Shown here: positions 56,201 to 64,000 of the stretch, in pieces
How positions within the stretch are numbered: the stretch's first letter is position 1
Layout: each line of letters begins with the position of its first letter
Assembly: GCA_963675135.1 (NCBI GenBank)
Contig: OY776132.1
Span: 7,502,001-7,566,000, forward strand
Length of the DNA: 64,000 bases
Source: Galeopsis tetrahit
Taxonomy: Eukaryota > Streptophyta > Magnoliopsida > Lamiales > Lamiaceae
Direction: 5' to 3'
Notes under the pieces: generated by a model
What the model was told of the DNA's origin: nothing
The model's input: the letters and a program-made list of their open reading frames with translations, nothing else
The model's database searches: none
Translations under genes and position numbers: made by a program

Positions 56201-57586
56201 AAAATATGACTTAAGTACATACATGTATCATAACAACAAAATGTAAAATGCAATGGGAAAACACACTCACACGTCCATAAAGTCCAGTCGATTCAAGAAG
56301 GGTGTCATTTCCCTCATAAAGGAGACCCTGAAAACCAAAGCTGTTGCTGTTAGACTAAATATAGAGCACTAAATTTCCACATTTCACTGACATCATAAAT
56401 GCACTCCAAGAAGATCAATCGAACAGTATGCAAGACCACATAGCCACAACAGTATGCAAGACCAACAATAAACAAAGGGTTTTTAAAAAAAAAAATTATA
56501 AGTGATTATACTCATCTAGAATCACATATAGAAGTAATTTTGATTGTTTTCAAATTGAATGATTCTACTTAAATTAATCATCTAGAATCCATAATCTAAA
56601 AAACAGTGATGGGCATGCATCTTTTAATACTAACTTCTCAGTAATATTTTACTCTATTCAAATCTTTTACCAAACACTCAACATCTACTTCATACAAATT
56701 TTGCAAACACTTAACGCTTTCACTGTTAAGCAACATAATATTTTGCAAATAGCCCCTAAGATGTGTTTTCCAATTACTAAAAAGTGCAATACCAATTCCA
56801 TTGTATCCTAAATTGTCTCAAAACATTTCCTATAACCACCATCTAGAAATCCCTTCGAACTATGCAGGTTTCGGAAAACATTAAAGTACACAGATATGTA
56901 TAGAAACAATCACAAATGCCCGCCTAGATATTACCACATTGTTGGTAGTAAAATGGCGATCGAAATGTGTTTTTCTCAACAGCAGATCAAAAGAGAATTC
57001 CAAGACAATAATAATTACTTTTGCAAAAATTTGTCAGCTTAATAATTAGGATTTGGTTGAAAAACGCCGTTTCTTTAGATCAATATAAATAAATCAACAA
57101 TAGTCGACGAAAAATAGAAATTGCAGAGGAAAGAGAATACCAATTGAAGCGTGCATCAAAATAGCAGAAGAGTTATAATTAAACTATCATATCCGACCTA
57201 AATCCTTGTTACACTAACGAAAAAAAGTCTTATCTAATTCGATCGCAAAATCAAATCAAAACGAAGCAAACCTGAGTGAAAGCATCGGGATCGTGAGGAA
57301 ACTCATTCACAACTTCAATACTATAAATCCGATCGATATTTGGCTGTAAACCAACCGCGCTACCCATGTTTGATGAAACGCTATAAAAAACCAAAACAGA
57401 TAGAGATAAAACAGCTGAAATCAGTAAAGTGAGCATCCTGTAATTCCAATTAAACGACGTCGCAGCAGAGGGCGCCGTGGGACTGTCGTGGAGACTGGTA
57501 GAATTTGAATTGGATGAACGCCTCTGAATTTTTTTTCTCAGCGATTTTGTAGCCATACACTCATTGGCGGGGTAATGCGGTGGCAA
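53249..57586 (-). CDS. QCT: Glutaminyl-peptide cyclotransferase (plant type), 11 exons
   Basis: Exons on minus: 57586-57272, 56327-56271, 55673-55638, 55380-55316, 55084-55021, 54359-54242, 53979-53882, 53785-53715, 53631-53601, 53509-53458, 53367-53249; total 341 residues, every junction in phase. The enzyme converts N-terminal Gln to pyroglutamate in secretory-pathway proteins. It is a five-bladed beta-propeller unlike the animal enzyme. Seen: a cytosolic basic N-terminus, membrane anchor at 51-70, then VVNEFPHDPDAFTQGLLYEG, STGLYG, YFGEGLTLLGDR, FTHQMQDGWGLATDG, LFGSDGSSTLY, LNELEYVSGEVWANVWQTDC and IDVLNGIAWD, all hallmarks of the plant family, and VTGKLWPKLYEM near the end. Met11 is an alternative start that fits the usual family length better. 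No defect found. Confidence 0.92.
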
Positions 57587-57589
57587 TTG

Positions 57590-57825
57590 GCGAAGGAGGC
57601 GGCGATTGAGCGCCGAGCGCGGCGTTTCGGGCTCTGTTGGTCAACCGGTATTACTGGTTTGACTCGACACTTTTTTGCCACCTACAATGCAAAAGGTTGA
57701 AAATGCAAGTCTAGTTTTATGATAGCAATCAGGGTATATACTTAGAATTACGGTTGTACAATTTTTAATCGGCACCTGAGTTAATTTGATCAATTTTTTT
57801 TTTTATTGTTTTTTTAATATTTTTT
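57590..57825 (-). promoter_or_regulatory. Upstream region of the cyclotransferase gene
   Basis: A GC-rich patch (57590-57650, GGCGGCGATTGAGCGCCGAG) directly before the start codon is probably the 5' UTR/promoter. A minisatellite element begins only ~240 bp upstream, so the promoter is compact or includes repeat DNA. No clear TATA box. Confidence 0.4.
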
Positions 57826-57829
57826 TCTA

Positions 57830-58290
57830 AAACGTGTAATATTGAAAAGTGTAAGTTATACAATTTTTAATGAAAAATATAAATCACTATAATTAAAAAG
57901 TGTAATTGGAGTACATTTTTTTAATGAAAAGTGTAAGTTAATATAACTAAAAAGTGCAATACAATATTTATTAAAAAGTGTAAGTTAGAATAACTGAAAA
58001 GTGTAATACAATATTTAATAAAAAGTGTAAGTTATTATAAGTGAAAAGTGCAACACAATATTACTAAAAAGTGCAAGTTAAGACAATTTTTAATGAAAAT
58101 TGTAATTTATTAATAACTGAAAAGTGTAAGTCACTCTAAAAGAAAATATTATTGTAAAGTGTAAGACACTACAATTGAAAAGTGCAATACTATATAACTA
58201 AAAGGTGCAACATAACACAACTAAAATGTGTACTGAAAATATTATTGAAAAGTGTAAGTCACTACAATTGAAAAGTGCAACACCATAAAA
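57830..58290 (-). repeat. Minisatellite array F (inverse orientation)
   Basis: Units such as TAACTGAAAAGTGTAAGTTA and AATTGAAAAGTGCAACAC: the reverse complement of arrays at 6473, 10370 and 63475. A GTTGACTCAGTCAAC palindrome follows at 58323, as also near the array at the window's end. Confidence 0.75.
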
Positions 58291-58489
58291 AAAATTAATT
58301 AGCAAAAATAAAAAGGGAAAAGTTGACTCAGTCAACTCGAATCTTTATATGAACTCGAGTCTATCGGAGATCAACCCTTTATATGTTTATACATTAGATA
58401 TTTTATATATTTTTAAGGGTTCAACATTTATTTTATACATATTTTATAATAATAACTGTCATTTTATGAATACTATTTATTTTTGTCAA

Positions 58490-58680
58490 AGTTATGGGGG
58501 TGTGTTTAGAGTACTGTGGAATGGGAGTAGTTGAGACTCATCCTTTCAAAATTTTCATATGGAGGTTATCACTTATCACACAATATCTTAGCCGGAAAAG
58601 GTAATTTGAATCGAACACCATGTTTCCATACCCCCTTCATGCTTCTTGTGTGTTTTTTATTGCGTAACAACTACTCATTC
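58490..58680. repeat. Direct repeat unit, first copy (second at ~60590-60775)
   Basis: Shares AATTTTCATATRGAGRTTA, GTAATTTGAATC and CTTCATGCTTCTTGTGTG-like words with 60640-60775, and both continue into TCAAGCATGTRTGGAAG and ATGTGACATTT. A local duplication of ~300 bp; only the first copy was hit by the LINE. Confidence 0.65.
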
Positions 58681-58700
58681 ACTCTTTCTATGCCCGAGGG

Positions 58701-59812
58701 GTTGAGTTGTAAAAAAAGAAATGAAACACGCGCAACACGCGCCTGACTAGGTGCGATTTCACCATCCAAAAGTGCGATTCGAAGGGCGTAAGGGAGAAAC
58801 CTCAATGTACCACCAAAAGTCAAAAAAGTTTGGTGGAGAGTTATGTGGAATATTCTGGCAACTGAAGGAAACCTTAGTGCACATCATGTGCCCATCTCAG
58901 GTATGTGTAGGTTGTGCAGGAGAAAGGAAGCTACAACGACTCATGCGTTGTTTTTTTGTAAGACTACGAAGCATGTGTGGAATCACTATGAGTGGTGGGA
59001 GATGATAAAGAGGATGGAACAGAGTCCAACAAGAGAGATAATGGGGATTTTAGAGAAGAAGAAAGGGGAAGTGGATCTTGAAGAGATAGTGATAATGGCC
59101 TGGGGAGTGTGGAAAGAGCGATGCCAAATTTTACATGACCCGAAATACAACTTGGAAAGTGTAGATGACCAACTAAAGCTATCTAATATGGAATGGGCAA
59201 GGAATTTCATGAAAGAGTTTTAGCAGGCAAGAAGGAAGTTAACACAGAGGGTAGAAAGGGTGGAGGGGGAGCAAGATGATAGGTTAGGCGAGCACCACAT
59301 ACTCAAAGTTGATGCGGCTTTCAAAGAAGAGGGAGGCAAATTTGGTATTGGTGCGATTTTAGGGACACCGGAACGAACATTATATGGAGCAAGGTGCAAA
59401 CATATTGCACATCCGGGGACGGTGCTGGGAGCGGAATTGAGGGTCATAGAGGAGGGACTAAGCTGGTGCAAGGAGCTGGGGATTATGAAGGTAGCAGTCC
59501 AGTCGGACTCTTTGGAGGCAGTGACAGCAATTCGAAAAAATGGGAAGATTTGGAGCTCCGAAGGCTTTGTATTAGAGCGAATTTTAGCGACGATCAAGGA
59601 CTTTGTAGTGTGCAAAGTTTTGTTTACGCCGAGGACGCGGAACGCAGCTGCTGACGAATTAGCAAAATGGGCAGCGACAACGCACTCTTCTCAAGATTGG
59701 AGAGATGACGATATACCTCGTAACATTGCAGACATAGTTTTGTTTTAATTGTAGGAATTGGTTCTTATGAAAGATTGTAACTATGCTGCTGTTTGTTTCA
59801 AAAAAAAAAAAA
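58701..59812 (+). mobile_element. 5'-truncated LINE with 20-bp TSD
   Basis: ACTCTTTCTATGCCCGAGGG lies at 58681-58700 and again at 59813-59832, right after a 13-A tail. The related sequence at ~60773 lacks the insertion. 1.1 kb of a LINE 3' end, orientation plus. Confidence 0.95.
58840..59748 (+). pseudogene. LINE ORF2 C-terminal part (zf-RVT and RNase H)
   Basis: A frame at 58843-59223 starts with WNILATEGNLSAHHV and contains the zf-RVT signature CRLCRRKEATTTHALFFC…VW, which follows reverse transcriptase in plant LINEs. After a single TAG (59221-59223) the same frame goes on to 59748 with an RVT_3 RNase H: LKVDAAFKEEGG (Asp), GAELRVIEEGLSWC (Glu), VQSDSLEAVTAI (Asp), RNAAADELAKWA (C-terminal motif). 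The one nonsense codon and missing 5' part make it non-functional. It is a different LINE family from that at 16729. Confidence 0.8.
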
Positions 59813-59900
59813 ACTCTTTCTATGCCCGAGGGTCAAGCATGTGTGGAAGGGGTACAATATGCGACATTTTATAAAAAAAAATATGTTACCTAATATTGTT

Positions 59901-60286
59901 AAAGTGGTGTTTGGTTAGAGATTGTGATGAATTGAGATTGAAATTGAGATTGAGATTGAGTGGATTAAAGTAATCCATGAATAGTAATTATGTTTAAATT
60001 ATGTTTGGATGAAAATTGAAAAGTAGGGGTGGATGTAATTTTATGTTAAATCAAAAGTGGTATTTTAATATTTTATTAGTGGGTAGAAAAAATAATAGGA
60101 AATCGAATGAGTGTCTAAAAAAAAGTAAAAGAGAGAATGAGATTAAAAAAATGGTCATGTGACTGTATAAAAATAAGTGTGCAGATGTATTATAAGGGTG
60201 AATTTGTGTTTGGATTGAGAGATATTGAATTGGGAACGATCAATCCAAATTAGGATTGATCAATCTCAAACCAAACATGGTCTTAT
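59901..60286. mobile_element. MITE with GTGTTTGGTT-type inverted ends
   Basis: Left GTGGTGTTTGGTTAGAGATT, right AATCTCAAACCAAACATGGTCTTA: ~25-bp imperfect inverted ends of the type common in hAT/Harbinger MITEs. Interior has GAGATTGAGATTGAGATTGA tandem hexamers and no coding sequence. The superfamily is not settled because the target duplication is unclear. Confidence 0.6.
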
Positions 60287-60289
60287 TTC

Positions 60290-61050
60290 CTTGAACTATA
60301 TTGCTGACACTTGACAATGCCAACATTAAGTCTAGAAGAAAAAGCGGACATTTCGTGAACTGTTTGGAGAGAAAGATGACACTTTAAATATGAAAAGGAT
60401 AGGCACCGTAACCACCAAAACCGTCACACCTTCTCTGATATGAAATAAGCTATTCGTTTTCTAGAAGACTTTCAATCAGCACAATTAAACATTAGACGGA
60501 ACCAAAAACAAAGCCTTCATACCCCCTCTGGTAGTGTTCATCACCACATCAATAGAATTGACCAAAAAATTATTAGGTGTGTTTATAATATTATGGGGTG
60601 TGAGTAGTAAGGTCCACCATTTTCACGGTTAACTCGTTTATTGAATATCATAATTTTCATATAGAGATTAACACATAATATTTTCATCGTGGAAAGTAAT
60701 TTGAATCAACATCATGTTCCCATACCTCCTTCATGCCTTTTGTGTGGTTTTTATTTTGTAACAACCACTCGTTCACTCTTTAAGAGTCAAGCATGTATGG
60801 AAGAGGTTCAATATGTGACATTTCATTAAAAAAAAAGTGTCATTCAATACTATTATTTCTTAAACTATATTGTTGACAATGCCAACGCTCCGTCTAGAAG
60901 AAATCGCGATAATTTCATAGGGGTATTTAGAGGGAACATGAAAAGGACGGACACCTAACCACCAAAAATGTCCCACATTCTTCAATTTATTTTTTGGAAG
61001 ACTTTAAATAGACACAATTAAGCCTCAGATACATTTTTTATGAGACCAAC
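60290..61050. other. Intergenic DNA including second copy of the local duplication
   Basis: Contains the repeat of 58490-58680 (at 60590-60775) and a pair of CCAACRTTAAGTCTAGAAG-like words (60319, 60877), i.e. a further internal duplication. No gene seen. Confidence 0.5.
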
Positions 61051-61054
61051 AAAC

Positions 61055-62750
61055 AGTTTATTGTGAACTATGCGTTGTTTGACTTCACAAGAAAAATAGT
61101 TGCAACGGGTTGTAAAAGAATTAAAACACTTGGGGTCCATTTTATGAGCAAGGTTGATTATGTTTTAGGCTGGATTAAAACATTGCAAGAATGGGGACAC
61201 AATCTGATCGAAATACATACAAACTCCTTGGAAACGATCCAGGTCATTTAGAAAAAGGAAATAAATATGAGTCCAAATAGAGTACCTTTGGATGAAATTA
61301 AAAAATTCATGAAAGAGGTCGTAGTGTGCTACATCTTGACGCAACGCAAGCCTCAATCTTATCAACGATCAAGAACAACGAACACATAAACCGAAGGGAC
61401 GATAATAAATCGAAGGGACAAAACCATATATTTTTCAAATCAATTCAACTCCCTAATAACATTCTAGAACTCATCTATTTATAATATGAAATATACTTGG
61501 AGAATAAGAAACATATAAATACTAAATATAATAAAATAAAAATAAATCTCCTAAATATAAGCATAAATATCTAATTAAATATTTGATATTGATTTACATC
61601 AATATCTCCATCATTCTCTCCGAGTGGGAGACGATTCGCCCTCGAATCGGAAACATCGCGAGGTCCATCTGTAAGCACAATAATATTCATGACGTTGAAA
61701 ACATCCGAGCAACGCAATTGAGAACGAAGAGGTAGCTACTAGGTATTCGGATTAACATGCAAGAAAATCAACCCGACGAGACGCAACCAATATACACATT
61801 GTAAGACGAAGCGATCGTAAAAGACACCAAAACGGATGAACGCCGCAAGCATGACCACGTATTATAGACTGCAACCTCAGCAACAACATGCTTGCAAGTA
61901 TCTGAATCGCCTAAAAATTGTCATATCTTGTCACCCATTGTGCAAGATGACTGGAATATCGATGGACGTAGAGTAGGACTATCCAGTCGTTGACGAGGGA
62001 AATATGTTTGTTGGATGATCAAAGAAGGGCCCTCGTCATCCCTCATTAATTCTTCTTGCGGACTGTCATCGTCGTACTCATCAAATATCGGAGGGCCATC
62101 ATACCCATCGTCGTCACACACAAATTCCTCGTAGAAGGGAGCAATGACTGTGTCGTCGTATATGGGGGACTGTCATATCCGCCACCAAAACCGGGAAGAT
62201 GAACGCGAAGACTGGCGATCAATTCTTATTGTTGCATGGCCAACTGTTCTTGTCGAATACGATCTTTGTGACTAGAGATCCCACTTGTTGGCGGATTTGC
62301 GTAACATCGTCGGAAGAGGATGTATCTTGACGTTTGGGAGGCATCGTTCCAAACTCTGGATACCAACTGACGCAGCGCAAGCTATACTTCTTGAAAAAAC
62401 AAGAACAACGAATTATAAACCGGAGGGACGATAATAAACCGAAGGGACAAAACCATATATTTTCAAATCAATTCAACTCCCTAATAACATTCTAGAACTC
62501 ATCTAAATATACTTGGAAAATAGGAAACATATAAATACTAAATATAATAAAATCAAAATAAATTTGCTAAATATAAGCATAAATATCTAATTAAAATTTT
62601 GACATTGACGAATTGGCAAAGTTTTCCAAGAACTTTTCACTGCCTCAAGATTGGTATGGAGCAGAAATCTCTTTATGAATTTAAGACTTAATATCAAGAC
62701 TGTGATCAACAAAACCTTGTTTTGTCTTGTTTTAATGAATGAAAAAAAAA
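61055..62750 (+). pseudogene. LINE RNase H remnant split by an LTR element
   Basis: The left part (61055-61336) reads DFTRKIVATGCKR…VDYVLGWIKTLQEWG…IHTNSLETIQVI, a decayed RVT_3 RNase H with Gly-rich strand, helix and the Asp replaced by Asn (HTNSL). The right part (62608-62680) continues with DELAKFSKNFSLPQDW, the C-terminal motif of that domain, followed by an A-run at 62739-62749. Between them lies an LTR element. Stops are present, so this is a relic. Confidence 0.65.
61337..62607 (-). mobile_element. Second non-autonomous gypsy-type LTR element
   Basis: LTRs at 61337-~61605 and 62369-~62607 share TGACGCARCGCAAGC, GAAGGGACAAAACCATATAT and CTCCCTAATAACATTCTAGA. Next to the right LTR (minus) TTGGTATCCAGAGTTTGG is the primer-binding site, as in the element at 16550. 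The interior has only a gag start (MPPKRQDTSSSDDV, ~62343 downward) and an acidic segment with DGYDGPPIFDEYDDD (62121-61921). A purine-rich CGGAGAGAATGATGGAGATA borders the left LTR. No enzymes. The right LTR tip looks truncated and no target duplication was found. Confidence 0.7.
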
Positions 62751-63470
62751 AGAATTATTTATTAATAAAACTGCATTTTAACAAAAGTCGCATGAAATTC
62801 ATGTATTCACAAAAAACTACAAGCATACAACACAAGATCAATCCTCTAACTCTAAATGACATCCAAATTAAATTAAAAAAGAGTAACGGTAGTCCCATTA
62901 ATCTACAACGATCAAAAGCAGCCATAAACATTAAAATACTCATGATCACACTACTCCTTTCACAAACATAAATTATAAGAATGAAGGGAAATTCTAAGAT
63001 TGAACATTCATTGTAGAAAGAAAATAGATATAGAAACCTTTTTGAAGACATAGTTCTCCAACACATGTCTTCTTCCTAGTGGTTTTCCCTTATTACAATC
63101 ATCCATAATATATAGACATTATTTATAATTTTTCATTGTAAGTGATTATAAACTAACAGAGCATGCCAAAGTTGAATATTATAACTGAAATGTCTAAGCA
63201 CCTATACTTATTAGTTAGGGATAAATATAATAATTTTATAAATACTCAATGTAATCTCCCTTCATTATCAATGTAAATACAATATACTTTGCTATCAATC
63301 TATAGCACCATGGGTATTACCATACATACTTACTTAGTTAATTAACTTAGATTTGGTGAACAATATTTGTCAAGGGTAGGTCTCTTGAGTGGACCAAGTC
63401 AACGGTCAACTATTAACAGTTGACTTTTTCTTTTCTTTTTTTAATTCTGTTTTTGTGTTATTTTTTTAAT
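62751..63470. other. Intergenic DNA, nothing recognised
   Basis: AT-rich. Frames on both strands are short and unrecognised. A GTCAACGGTCAAC palindrome near 63399 precedes the final minisatellite array. Confidence 0.5.
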
Positions 63471-63474
63471 TGTA

Positions 63475-63870
63475 GTGACTTACATTTTTAAAAATAATAT
63501 TTTCAGTTATATTGACATACATTTTTTAGTAATGTTATATTGCACATTTTAGTAATATAGATGTGCACTTTTCAATAATATCGTATTGCACTTTTCAGTT
63601 ATAATAATTTACACTTTTCATTAAATATTGTGTTGCATTTTTTAGTTATACTAACTTGCACTTTTTATCTGTCTAAAAAAAAAAAACTTGCACTTTTTAA
63701 TAATATTGTGTTACACTTTTCAGTTATACCGACTTGCACTTTTTAGTTATAATGATTTACATTTTTCATTAAAAACGGTGTTACACTTTTCAATTATAAT
63801 GACTTACCCTTTTTAAGTAATATTGTGTTACTTTTTAATTATAATAACTTACCCTTTTCAATATACACAA
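63475..63870 (+). repeat. Minisatellite array G
   Basis: Units such as TTGCACTTTTCAGTTATAAT and GACTTGCACTTTTTAGTTAT; same family as arrays at 6473, 7650, 10370 and (inverted) 57830. It is bracketed by AGTTGACTTTTTC at 63419 and AAAAGTTGACTTAGTCAC at 63904. Confidence 0.75.
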
Positions 63871-64000
63871 TTTTTTTTAAAAAAAAATTACCAAATAAAA
63901 TTGAAAAGTTGACTTAGTCACTAAAACTTTATTTTATAATTATAGATTTTTGGTATGTTAATTGGATTTTCTAAAAAAAATAATTAGGTTAATTGAATTA

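Noticed and set aside
58751..59005. Alternative frame over the LINE zf-RVT region
   Set aside because: The frame at 58843-59223 holds the Cys/His signature and continues into RNase H; the other is a shadow.
62651..63066. Overlapping plus (62651-62971) and minus (62755-63066) frames
   Set aside because: AT-rich, low-complexity, no motif and no splice-supported extension; chance open frames.

Overview
The window is nuclear DNA of a flowering plant, almost certainly a eudicot. It is AT-rich, host genes have GT-AG introns, and intergenic space is filled with plant transposon types (Ty3/gypsy, LINE, SINE, MULE, CACTA, hAT, Stowaway, Helitron). Three host genes look intact: a tandem pair of secreted GH28 polygalacturonases (12453-14806 and 18994-21902, plus strand, five exons each with identical exon phases) and a plant-type glutaminyl-peptide cyclotransferase (57586-53249, minus strand, 11 exons). 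Degraded host genes are a geranylgeranyl-diphosphate-synthase pseudogene (8185-8550), the C-terminus of a receptor-like kinase (15070-15246) and an MCM5 pseudogene (42545-49056) split by a gypsy element.

Layout. 1-12.4 kb: repeats, Helitron ends, a 2.07-kb TIR element with a 9-bp target duplication, and arrays of a CACTTTTCAGTTATAATGA-like minisatellite. 12.4-22 kb: the polygalacturonase pair, separated by a LINE inside an LTR of a non-autonomous LTR element; their introns carry a Stowaway MITE, a short Helitron and a decayed foldback. 22.16-36.29 kb: a single 14.1-kb MULE bounded by 9-bp duplications (GAATTTTGA). It carries a mudrA-like transposase gene and, convergent to it, a gene for a GRF zinc-finger/transmembrane protein. 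A CACTA element sits in the transposase leader intron, and a 2.89-kb block (CACTA right end plus the first two thirds of the transposase gene) is present three times in tandem; only the last copy is complete. A hAT MITE lies in the right TIR.

36.3-42.6 kb: two more TIR elements; the second is the inverted relative of the one at 3.9 kb and is flanked by ~400-bp direct repeats that include the end of the MCM5 pseudogene. 43.4-48.85 kb: a Ty3/gypsy retrotransposon with LTRs, gag-protease, pol and a chromodomain-like tail, disabled by an in-frame stop and a 5-bp duplication. 49.9-51.7 kb: a decayed, unrelated MULE transposase. 53.2-57.6 kb: the cyclotransferase gene. 57.8-64 kb: minisatellite arrays, a truncated LINE with a 20-bp target duplication, a MITE, and a LINE remnant interrupted by a second non-autonomous LTR element.

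The most distinctive feature is the MULE: two convergent genes in one element with visible TIRs and target duplication, plus tandem copies that would encode a transposase lacking its SWIM and zinc-knuckle tail. All product names come from reading motifs by eye; no database search was run.
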